This document shows positions 1 to 5,770 of a stretch of 5,798 bases of DNA, piece by piece. Origin of the DNA: an uncultured Saprospiraceae bacterium (GTDB lineage Bacteria > Bacteroidota > Bacteroidia > Chitinophagales > Saprospiraceae); the NCBI GenBank assembly GCA_937952155.1, contig CALFYH010000079.1, positions 1 to 5,798 on the forward strand. The letters are read 5' to 3'. The notes beneath the pieces were generated by a model, which saw only the letters and a program-made list of their open reading frames with translations, was not told the DNA's origin and searched no databases. Both the position numbers and the translations under genes were made by a program. Positions within the stretch are counted from its first letter, which is position 1. Each line of letters opens with the position of its first letter.

Positions 1-79
1 CAATTTCAACATCTTTATTTATGATTACTTGAGCTTGGACGGTTTGATAGAAAAATAAAAAGACTAGTATTTTGTGCAT
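1..79 (-). CDS. N-terminus of an exported protein (partial, runs off window)
   Basis: An open frame reads leftwards from an ATG at 79 to the window edge, giving 26 codons. It begins MHKILVFLFFYQTVQAQ, which has a short charged start, a hydrophobic core of about eight residues and a VQA-Q cleavage site. This is a typical Bacteroidota signal peptide, with Gln as the likely first mature residue. There is no lipobox cysteine, so the product should be secreted or an outer-membrane protein rather than a lipoprotein. An exact TAnnTTTG box lies 16 bases upstream. The mature sequence seen (VIINKDVEI) is too short to assign a family. The call rests on the signal peptide plus the promoter box. It could be a chance frame, but the combination makes that less likely. 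Confidence 0.6.
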   Translation of the reverse strand, partial: MHKILVFLFFYQTVQAQVIINKDVEI

Positions 80-95
80 TTAAAATTGATTTTTT

Positions 96-103
96 CAAAG
101 TTA
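96..103 (-). promoter_or_regulatory. Bacteroidota -7 box for the left-edge gene
   Basis: Read on the minus strand this is TAACTTTG, an exact match to the Bacteroidota TAnnTTTG -7 element. It ends 16 bases before the ATG at 79, which would leave a very short leader. No convincing TTTG/TTG -33 element is seen at the expected spacing: the nearest TTTG, at 133-136, is about 29 bases away. The match is therefore to half of the promoter only. Confidence 0.4.
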
Positions 104-227
104 AGACAATAAAAGGATTCGTTTTAACAGTACAAATTAAACCAAGCTTAAATTATCTTTTTTCGTTTAGCTGTGTGCCATTATTTTTATCCAATGATTA
201 AATGGTTGAGCTGCATTTTTATAGTTT

Positions 228-267
228 TTTTTGGGTTAGTGAGCTTTGTTGGTCATTTACCCAAAAA
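228..267. repeat. Perfect 9-bp inverted repeat, 22-base loop
   Basis: TTTTTGGGT at 228-236 is the exact reverse complement of ACCCAAAAA at 259-267. It sits 22 bases beyond the stop of the PolX fragment. On either strand the T-rich arm comes first and A residues follow the stem, which is the reverse of an intrinsic terminator. The role is unknown. It could be a weak hairpin or a protein-binding site, or simply chance in AT-rich DNA. Confidence 0.35.
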
Positions 268-288
268 GCCAACCCCAATGCCATTTAT

Positions 289-708
289 TTATCCTAAAAA
301 TTGGCCAAAACCTTTGTACAATTTCAGCCGGTTTTCCTGGCAGGCGTATAACAGTTCGCCGATGCTTTCGATTTCCATTTCTTTCCATATCTGCTTGACC
401 TTTTTAGGTCCGAGTCCCTTTATGGAGAGCATTTGCTGGATGCCTTCAGGCGTCATCTCTCTGAATTTTTCAAGCGCTTTCATCTCTCCAGTCTCAACTA
501 ATTCCTTGATTTTGTCAGCAACTGTAGATCCCACACCTTTGATGGATGCAAGTTCTGCTTTGGACATTTCAGCCAGATTGCCTTCCAGTTTGCGCAAGCT
601 CAGATAAGCATTTGCATAGGTTTTGATTTTGAATGGATTGTCATCATGCAGTTCCATCAGTTTTGCTAAAAGATCAAACTTACCGGCTATTTGCTTATTG
701 TTTAACAT
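289..708 (-). CDS. Truncated PolX: N-terminal helix-hairpin-helix region only
   Basis: This 139-residue protein resembles the N-terminal part of bacterial family X DNA polymerase/3'-5' exonuclease PolX, which acts in DNA gap-filling repair. Residues 1-70 match the 8-kDa lyase-like domain, with NPFKIKTYANAYLSLRKL at 24-41 and an HhH motif IKGVGSTVADKI at 55-66. A second HhH, IKGLGPKKVKQIW, lies at 96-108, followed by the conserved ESIGELLYACQENRL at 114-128. The frame ends at YKGFGQFLG, inside what would be the next HhH (normally KGFG followed by KTQ-type residues). PolX is normally about 570 residues, so the palm nucleotidyltransferase and PHP exonuclease domains are missing. The 288 bases downstream do not supply them in any frame I checked. 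An in-frame stop lies eight codons upstream of the ATG. It may be a decayed polX or a free-standing DNA-binding HhH protein; polymerase activity is not expected. Confidence 0.8.
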   Translation of the reverse strand: MLNNKQIAGKFDLLAKLMELHDDNPFKIKTYANAYLSLRKLEGNLAEMSKAELASIKGVGSTVADKIKELVETGEMKALEKFREMTPEGIQQMLSIKGLGPKKVKQIWKEMEIESIGELLYACQENRLKLYKGFGQFLG

Positions 709-835
709 ACGCTTGTCATTAATTATATGGCTTTATTGAAAATAGTAAATGATGATTCAATGCTATTTAAAATAAAATTACAAAATTTATCGTTTTATTT
801 TTAGCACAATATTAAGTCATTAAGACAGAAGGTAG

Positions 836-843
836 TACTTTTG
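836..843 (+). promoter_or_regulatory. Bacteroidota -7 box for the lipoprotein gene
   Basis: TACTTTTG is an exact TAnnTTTG match, placed 27 bases before the ATG at 871. It would give a leader of roughly 20 bases. No clear TTTG/TTG -33 element is visible 17-23 bases upstream, so the assignment rests on the -7 box and its position in the 162-base divergent intergenic region. Confidence 0.5.
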
Positions 844-870
844 TCACATTAAAAAATATTAGATATCAAT

Positions 871-1533
871 ATGAAAATTTTTATACTAAGCATTTTTACG
901 GCGTTTGTCACAATATTTACCATTGGATGCACCAAAGAAAGTGTCAATACCTTGGTATATCCGACGACTTTTACATTCAATACACCAATATTGGAAAATC
1001 GCACTGTTTACCGAATAGACAGCACTATCGTATTAAATACAGCAACACAAAAAAAAGATACCCTATGGAAATTTAAATTATTGACAGAAGAAAAATTGGG
1101 AACTTTCGATCGTCCAAATGCTGAGATCACTGATACCATCAATAAAATGCTTTTAGCAGGTTTTCAAAACGGTTTTTTATCAAAAATAACTTTATTAAGT
1201 TCAAAACAAGCGGAACTTGAATATTCTTATTTAGATACTATGAAACAAAACTTGGTTTATTATAAGACTGACACAGTACAATATGACCAGAATGGAAATT
1301 ATATTTTCGGAAATGCATATCTCAATAATGATTCACGAGAAATTTTTGTTTGCCGTGAGTTTATCTTAGCCAAAAAGGCAGAAATGAATACTTCTTTTTC
1401 AAAATATTTTACGAATTCATGTTCTGGAAGTAGTCTTAGTTCCATCAAAAATTTTGTTATCGAAAGCTCTACTTTGAAGTATGACACGGCTTCAGTGGAA
1501 TTGGTTAGCCTCATATATTCTAATTATAAATAG
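871..1533 (+). CDS. Hypothetical lipoprotein, probably surface-exposed
   Basis: I do not recognise a family for this 220-residue protein. Residues 1-20 form a lipoprotein signal peptide: Lys2, a hydrophobic stretch from 3 to 18, and Cys20 in FTIGC as the probable signal peptidase II lipidation site. The residues after the cysteine, T-K-E-S, partly match the Bacteroidota lipoprotein export signal (Lys, then acidic residues, after the cysteine). This suggests transport to the cell surface. The mature part is polar, rich in Thr, Ser, Asn and Tyr, with alternating patterns typical of beta-structure. It has two further cysteines (161 and 184) that could pair. No catalytic motif is visible. The gene stands alone, divergent from the PolX fragment, with its own -7 box and a possible terminator. 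The ATG is well supported because the signal peptide starts there. Start and localisation are fairly secure; function is unknown. Confidence 0.8.
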   Translation: MKIFILSIFTAFVTIFTIGCTKESVNTLVYPTTFTFNTPILENRTVYRIDSTIVLNTATQKKDTLWKFKLLTEEKLGTFDRPNAEITDTINKMLLAGFQNGFLSKITLLSSKQAELEYSYLDTMKQNLVYYKTDTVQYDQNGNYIFGNAYLNNDSREIFVCREFILAKKAEMNTSFSKYFTNSCSGSSLSSIKNFVIESSTLKYDTASVELVSLIYSNYK

Positions 1534-1601
1534 AATTTCTTCAAGGAAAATGCAATTTTCATAAGCTGTATTTTTGCTATGATTTTCCTTTTTCTATTCT
1601 A
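1531..1601 (+). terminator. Possible terminator hairpin after the lipoprotein gene
   Basis: AAGGAAAAT at 1543-1551 pairs perfectly with ATTTTCCTT at 1582-1590, which runs into further T residues. Outside this, TAGAAT (1531-1536, starting at the stop codon) can pair with ATTCTA (1596-1601). Inside it, GCA (1552-1554) can pair with TGC (1575-1577). The loop of about 30 bases is long and the stem is AT-rich, so it would be weak. Its place directly after the stop codon supports a 3'-end role. Confidence 0.4.
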
Positions 1602-1702
1602 ACATTCTGTTGCTCCTACCCTATTTTTTAAAAATTGGATAATAAAAATATTATTCCATAAAAACATTTTGTCTATCTTTCAGCCTCAATGACAAAAGGA
1701 TA

Positions 1703-3763
1703 GTGAACAAATATTATTTATTTATTTTATTTTCAATTTTCTGTGGTAATCTTGTTGGTCAGGCTGAGTCCCAAACCAACAATATTATAGCAAATATCAT
1801 TGAAGATTTCCTTGAGTCCACAGATGCTGAAAACTTTGATTACAACACTATCTTCGAAAATCTAAACTACTACTACGAACATCCAATCAATGTAAATGTA
1901 GCTACTGACCAAGAGCTAAGAGACCTTTTTTTGTTGAATGAAATCCAGATTACCGATTTTATTAATCACAGACAGCGTTGTGGCAATTTTCTAAGTATAT
2001 ATGAGTTGCAGGTGATTCCTTCGTGGGATATCAATACGATCAGAAACGTGACGCCTTTTTTGACCTGCGAAGTAGCGCCCGCCGATTTTAACCTTGACTT
2101 CAAAGATGCCTTAAAAAACGGTACATCACAACTATTTATTAAAGCCAAAAGAATCCTAGAACGACGCAAAGGTTTTCTAGAAGATGCTGATGGAAATACG
2201 CCTTTTATTGGCGATCCGAATCACCTATATGTGCGATATAGATATGAATACGGTCAATCCTTCAAAACTGGCTTTACCATGGAAAAAGACCCAGGTGAAA
2301 AGCTTTTTGGTGATGGATCGAAATATGGATTTGATTTTTATTCCTTTTTTGCTTACGCCAAAGACATCAATAAGACATTTAGTATCGTATCACTTGGAGA
2401 TTTTGCGGTAAGTATGGGTCAAGGTTTGATCTTACATAATGATTTCGGTACTGGCAAGTCTTCATTTGTCATGAATGTCAAAAAAGCCGGTAGAAGCCTT
2501 CGTCCTTACAGCTCGGTCAATGAAGTAAACTTTTTCAGAGGTGGCGGCACAGTCATCAATGTCACCAAAAACATTCAGACCACGGTTTTTGCTTCTTACA
2601 AACCTATTGATGCAACTGTGGACAGAGACACGATCGAAAATTCTGATTTTGACTCGTTCGGGTCTATTAGATTTGATGGATATCATCGCACCACTTCAGA
2701 AATAGCCAATAAAAACACCATACATCAATCCAATGTCGGAGCTAAACTTCAATATAAAGTTCGTGATTTTAAACTTGCATTTAATGGACTTTATACTGGA
2801 TTTGATGCGCCACTCATTCGTGATGAAGCATTGTATAGAAAATTTCTTTTTGCCGGTACAAAGCTCTTAAATGGTAGTTTTGATTATAGTTGGCGGATGA
2901 GAAATCTTACCTTCTTTGGTGAAAGCGCCATCAGTGACAATGGTGGAACAGCCAATGTACACGGTTTGCTTATGGGTTTGGACAAGAGTCTGGATGTATC
3001 TGTAGTTTATCGCAATTACACACTAGACTATCAAGTACTTAACGCCAATGCTTTTGCCGAAGGTAGCCAACCGATAAACGAAAAAGGCTTTTATGTAGGT
3101 TTAGAAATGCGGCCATTCAAAAATATAACTTTCAGCACCTATGCCGATGTGTGGAGTAATCCTTGGGTCAGCTATAGGAAAGATGGTCCTACTGATGGCA
3201 ATGAGTTTTTCATCAAAATGGCCTATACCCAAAAGCGCAAAATGGACTTCTACATACAATATCGCTATGAGAAAAAACAAGTCAACAGCAGCAACGAAAA
3301 TATCATCGACTATCCTGAAAATCAAACACTGCAAAGGCTCAGATTGCACCTTGGATACAAGATCAATAAGGAATGGGAAATACGCGACAGAGCTGAGTTT
3401 TCCTTTTTCAAAAAATCTACGTCATCCAAAGGTTTCTTGATGTATCAGGATGTCATTTACAAACCTATAGCTAGTCCACTTTCGTTTACAGCAAGGTATG
3501 CCATCTTCGACATTAATAGTTTTGATGCCCGAATCTATGCTTATGAAAATGATATCTTGTACGAATTTTATATCCCTTTTTTCCAAAACCGAGGATCTAG
3601 ATTTTATATCAATACAAGATACAGAATAGGCAGAAATTATACTTGGGAATTGAGATTGGGCCGTACATTTTATGAAAATATTGATGGTATCAGTTCAGGA
3701 AATAATTATATAGCTGGCCAAACCATGACTGAAATCAAAACACAGCTCAAAATAAGATTTTAA
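1703..3763 (+). CDS. Exported HhH-domain protein with outer-membrane beta-barrel
   Basis: This 686-residue protein has three parts. Residues 1 to about 20 (MNKYYLFILFSIFCG...) form a signal peptide. Residues 61-124 form a ComEA-like helix-hairpin-helix pair: PINVNVATDQELRDLF, then INHRQRCGNFLSIYELQVI, with the spacing usual for such domains. From about 140 to the end the chain is rich in aromatic residues in alternating strands (for example LYVRYRYEY), and ends TQLKIRF with a terminal Phe, the hallmark of an outer-membrane beta-barrel. Proteins of this layout are known in Bacteroidota as HhH-domain proteins of undefined function. HhH modules usually bind DNA backbone, but here the domain would face the periplasm, so DNA handling is inference. 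The start is GTG: the frame is open upstream to 1646 without an ATG, and the signal peptide begins at the GTG. The nearby AAAAGGA is too close to act as a normal ribosome site. Probably co-transcribed with the Smr gene 19 bases downstream. Confidence 0.85.
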   Translation: MNKYYLFILFSIFCGNLVGQAESQTNNIIANIIEDFLESTDAENFDYNTIFENLNYYYEHPINVNVATDQELRDLFLLNEIQITDFINHRQRCGNFLSIYELQVIPSWDINTIRNVTPFLTCEVAPADFNLDFKDALKNGTSQLFIKAKRILERRKGFLEDADGNTPFIGDPNHLYVRYRYEYGQSFKTGFTMEKDPGEKLFGDGSKYGFDFYSFFAYAKDINKTFSIVSLGDFAVSMGQGLILHNDFGTGKSSFVMNVKKAGRSLRPYSSVNEVNFFRGGGTVINVTKNIQTTVFASYKPIDATVDRDTIENSDFDSFGSIRFDGYHRTTSEIANKNTIHQSNVGAKLQYKVRDFKLAFNGLYTGFDAPLIRDEALYRKFLFAGTKLLNGSFDYSWRMRNLTFFGESAISDNGGTANVHGLLMGLDKSLDVSVVYRNYTLDYQVLNANAFAEGSQPINEKGFYVGLEMRPFKNITFSTYADVWSNPWVSYRKDGPTDGNEFFIKMAYTQKRKMDFYIQYRYEKKQVNSSNENIIDYPENQTLQRLRLHLGYKINKEWEIRDRAEFSFFKKSTSSKGFLMYQDVIYKPIASPLSFTARYAIFDINSFDARIYAYENDILYEFYIPFFQNRGSRFYINTRYRIGRNYTWELRLGRTFYENIDGISSGNNYIAGQTMTEIKTQLKIRF

Positions 3764-3782
3764 TAATTCGGAATATACCTGA

Positions 3783-4292
3783 ATGAATATCAAAGATCTA
3801 TGGATTGGCGAATCCGTGCGCATAAAGACAAGTGGTAAAACTGGTCGCTTTGAAGGCATAAACCATCAAGGCAAAGCCCGAATTTCTGTGGATCAAAAAA
3901 TCTTACTTGTAGTGGCTGAAAACTTGGAAGTATTGCCTGAAAAAGAATACTTCCCCGATATAAATGATTATCTCAAAGAGCAAGTTAGACAAGAGAAAAT
4001 AGAAAGTGTAAAACCAAAAATAAAATTAAACCATACACTTGATCTACATATAGAAAAATTGGCTCCTGCTATGCAACATGAAGGAAATGGGAGAATTCTC
4101 GACTTCCAGTTAGAAAAGAGCGAAGCCTTCATTCGACAAGCGATAGACCACAAGTTTCCACATATTACGATCATTCATGGCAAAGGCCAAGGTATTTTAA
4201 AACAAGCCATCGAGCACCAACTCACATTATTTCATCAAGTCAAAATCACTTTTTCTAAAAATGGTGGTGGCGCAATCGAAGTTTGGTTGTGA
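3783..4292 (+). CDS. Smr-domain protein with N-terminal KOW-like domain (MutS2 C-terminal type)
   Basis: This 169-residue cytoplasmic protein looks like the C-terminal end of MutS2 as a free-standing gene. Residues 6-50 (IGESVRIKTSGKTGRFEGI and following) form a small KOW-like barrel as found before the Smr domain in MutS2. A charged linker, about 51-84, follows. The Smr domain covers 86-169: LDLH at 86-89 holds the conserved Asp and His, IIHGKGQGILK at 130-140 is the second signature, and the end (GGGAIEVWL) is typical. The Gly usually following LDLH is Ile here, as I recall for Bacteroidota DUF2027-type Smr proteins. Smr domains have DNA or RNA nicking activity in some family members; the actual substrate is unknown. 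The MutS-like ATPase and core domains are absent, so it is not MutS2 itself. It follows the HhH/beta-barrel gene by 19 bases and is probably in the same transcript. It has no Shine-Dalgarno sequence. Confidence 0.88.
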   Translation: MNIKDLWIGESVRIKTSGKTGRFEGINHQGKARISVDQKILLVVAENLEVLPEKEYFPDINDYLKEQVRQEKIESVKPKIKLNHTLDLHIEKLAPAMQHEGNGRILDFQLEKSEAFIRQAIDHKFPHITIIHGKGQGILKQAIEHQLTLFHQVKITFSKNGGGAIEVWL

Positions 4293-4362
4293 AAAAATGA
4301 AATAAAGTCCTACTTTCACTATGAAAAACAGTCAATCTAACCCAAAAAAATGCGTATATATT

Positions 4363-4392
4363 TTTGTAAATCAAACTATTGACTTACCTTTG
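4363..4392 (+). promoter_or_regulatory. Promoter of the rpsF-rpsR-rplI operon
   Basis: TTTG at 4363-4366 and TACCTTTG at 4385-4392 match the Bacteroidota -33 (TTTG/TTG) and -7 (TAnnTTTG) elements, separated by 18 bases. This is the best promoter in the window. Transcription should begin near 4396-4398, giving a leader of about 57 bases before the rpsF ATG. Confidence 0.75.
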
Positions 4393-4397
4393 CAGCC

Positions 4398-4413
4398 CGA
4401 AAAGAAATTTTCG
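4398..4413 (+). promoter_or_regulatory. GAAA-capped hairpin at the 5' end of the rpsF mRNA
   Basis: CGAAAA (4398-4403) and TTTTCG (4408-4413) are perfect complements closing a GAAA loop, which is a GNRA tetraloop. It falls almost exactly at the predicted transcript start, so it could stabilise the 5' end or be part of an autoregulatory leader. In several bacteria the bS6:bS18 complex binds its own rpsF leader at a structure with an exposed CCG. A CCG is present at 4397-4399, but it overlaps the stem base and I cannot show that the known motif forms here. Confidence 0.4.
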
Positions 4414-4454
4414 ATCATTTAATTTATTTTTTAATCATTTACTTCAAATAAAAT

Positions 4455-4931
4455 ATGAATCATTATGAAGTTACTTTCATCATCGATCCCGTACTGTCAG
4501 GTGATGAAATAAAATCGACAGCAAGCACTTACGAAACGCTCTTAAAAGATCAGGGCTGCGCTATTGTGCATGTAAATGCAATGGGACTTAAGCAACTTGC
4601 TTATCCTATCAACAAAAAATCATCCGGTGTCTATTATTGCATCGAATTTACTTCTCCTACAGGAGCTGCCATCGGCAAAACTGAACTTTCACTTCGCAGA
4701 GACGAAAGAATCATGCGTTTCCTTACCATCAAATTGGACAAATATGGTGTGAAGTACAACGAAGACAGAAGAGCTGGTGTAATTAGTGCTTACAAGAAAA
4801 AAGAAAGCAAAAAGAAGCCATTTGATGGTCCAGTCGCTACACCTCCGGTAGAAGCCGTAGTTGTGAAGGAAGAGCCGAAACCTGTTGTTCAGGAAGTGAT
4901 CGCACCAGTCATCGCAACTGAAGAAGAATAA
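4455..4931 (+). CDS. rpsF: 30S ribosomal protein bS6
   Basis: bS6 sits on the 30S platform and pairs with bS18. The 158-residue product starts MNHYEVTFIIDPVLS, the usual first strand of the family. It has the conserved blocks GLKQLAYPINKKSSGVYY at 44-61 and RRDERIMRFLTIKL at 81-94. The folded domain ends near residue 105. The rest is a low-complexity tail: a lysine-rich patch at 114-121, then Pro/Val/Glu-rich sequence ending in EEE. Bacterial bS6 is usually about 95-135 residues, so the tail is long. There is no Shine-Dalgarno sequence; the bases before ATG are A/T-rich, as expected for Bacteroidota. First gene of a three-gene operon behind a strong promoter, 31 bases before rpsR. Confidence 0.97.
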   Translation: MNHYEVTFIIDPVLSGDEIKSTASTYETLLKDQGCAIVHVNAMGLKQLAYPINKKSSGVYYCIEFTSPTGAAIGKTELSLRRDERIMRFLTIKLDKYGVKYNEDRRAGVISAYKKKESKKKPFDGPVATPPVEAVVVKEEPKPVVQEVIAPVIATEEE

Positions 4932-4962
4932 ATCATTGATCAATCCAATTAAATAAAATAAA

Positions 4963-5229
4963 ATGGCATCAAGAGACGATATAAAATTCCTTAGCAATCC
5001 TACTATAGGTCAGCAAAGAAAAAAATATTGCCGATTCAAAAAATATGGCATCAAATATATAGATTATAAAGATTCTGAATTTTTACTTCAGTTTATTAAT
5101 GAGCAAGGTAAGCTTCTACCAAGAAGAATCACTGGTAACTCACTGAAGTATCAAAAACTGGTCGCTGTAGCAGTGAAGAGATCAAGACACCTTGCTATCC
5201 TTCCTTACGTAGCTGACTTATTAAAATAA
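4963..5229 (+). CDS. rpsR: 30S ribosomal protein bS18
   Basis: This 88-residue protein is full length for bS18. The signature KYCRFKKYGIKYIDYKD runs from 21 to 37, followed by FINEQGKLLPRRITG at 44-58, then the rRNA-binding LKYQKLVAVAVKRSRHLAIL at 61-80. bS18 forms a heterodimer with bS6 on the 30S platform. In Bacteroidota the bS18-bS6-bS21 neighbourhood is reported to hold the 16S rRNA 3' tail and hide the anti-Shine-Dalgarno sequence. This fits the lack of Shine-Dalgarno sites here; the start is preceded only by an A-rich run. It lies between rpsF and rplI; the ssb gene often found after rpsF in other phyla is absent. Confidence 0.97.
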   Translation: MASRDDIKFLSNPTIGQQRKKYCRFKKYGIKYIDYKDSEFLLQFINEQGKLLPRRITGNSLKYQKLVAVAVKRSRHLAILPYVADLLK

Positions 5230-5250
5230 TCTTTAAAAAATTTGTAAAAA

Positions 5251-5697
5251 ATGGAAATCATCCTTTTAAAAGATATGGAGAAGCTGGGTGACAAACACGA
5301 TATCGTGAAAGTAAAACCTGGCTACGGTAGAAATTACCTAATCCCTCAGGGACTTGCAGTCAATGCAAATGCTGTAAACAGAAAGAAACGTGATGTGATC
5401 ATCGCGGAAGACGATGCTAAAGAAGCAGCAAGACTTGACGAATACAGAGAAATGGCCGCTAAAATTGAAGGCAAAACACTACGTATTGGTGTTAAAGCTG
5501 GTACAACCGGTAAAATTTTCGGTAGTGTGACAAGTGTTCAAATAGCTAATGCGCTGAAAGAGCAATTTGATCTGGAATTGGAACGTAAAAAAATCCATTT
5601 GCCAGAAGAAGTAAAAGAAGTCGGTACTTATACTGCTGAGCTTCATTTACACAAAGAATTGCACACTAAAGTTCAATTTGAATTGGTACAGGAATAA
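5251..5697 (+). CDS. rplI: 50S ribosomal protein bL9
   Basis: The 148-residue product has the standard length and layout of bL9, which reaches out from the L1 stalk base of the 50S subunit. The N-terminal rRNA-binding domain, about 1-47, contains MEIILLKDMEKLGDK and the signature KPGYGRNYLIPQGLA at 22-36. A charged connecting helix spans about 48-76. The C-terminal domain, from about 78, has TTGKIFGSVTSVQIANAL at 85-102 and ends in a strand (KVQFELVQE). It starts 21 bases after rpsR, without a Shine-Dalgarno sequence but with A-rich sequence before the ATG. It is the last gene of the operon, followed within 30 bases by a strong terminator. Confidence 0.97.
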   Translation: MEIILLKDMEKLGDKHDIVKVKPGYGRNYLIPQGLAVNANAVNRKKRDVIIAEDDAKEAARLDEYREMAAKIEGKTLRIGVKAGTTGKIFGSVTSVQIANALKEQFDLELERKKIHLPEEVKEVGTYTAELHLHKELHTKVQFELVQE

Positions 5698-5725
5698 GAT
5701 TATTCCCAAATCAAATATATTTTAC

Positions 5726-5770
5726 AAAAGGTTTTATCTGATCAAAAGGATGAAGCCTTTTTTATTTTTC
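5726..5770 (+). terminator. Intrinsic terminator of the ribosomal protein operon
   Basis: Bases 5726-5739 pair with 5748-5761 as a 14-bp stem (AAAAGG against CCTTTT at the base, then TTTTATCT against GGATGAAG with three G-T wobbles). The loop is eight bases (GATCAAAA), and the descending arm runs into TTTTTT and more T residues to 5769. The A-rich upstream arm gives T residues on the minus strand too, so it could also terminate transcription arriving from the right. Confidence 0.85.

Noticed and set aside
173..607. Plus-strand open frame of 144 codons overlapping the PolX fragment
   Set aside because: It is antisense to a clearly recognisable PolX N-terminal domain, and its translation shows no domain-like pattern.
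1299..1514. Minus-strand frame inside the lipoprotein gene
   Set aside because: Antisense to a gene with a convincing lipoprotein signal peptide; no supporting features of its own.
1674..1681. TATCTTTC as a -7 box for the HhH/beta-barrel gene
   Set aside because: One mismatch to TAnnTTTG at the final G and no -33 element at suitable spacing, so not listed as a promoter.
2184..2411. Open frame in another phase inside the HhH/beta-barrel gene
   Set aside because: Shadow of the larger gene; no conserved pattern and no separate start signals.
3101..3440. Overlapping open frames on both strands inside the beta-barrel gene
   Set aside because: They lie wholly within a coherent 686-codon gene and look like out-of-frame translations.
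4314..4326. TTTCA-CTA-TGAAA hairpin after the Smr gene
   Set aside because: Only five A/T-rich pairs and no T-run; it also competes with AAAGT/ACTTT just upstream. Too weak to call a terminator.
4689..4997. Minus-strand frame of 102 codons across the end of rpsF and the start of rpsR
   Set aside because: Antisense to two certain ribosomal protein genes; its Phe/Leu-rich sequence mirrors their Lys/Glu codons.
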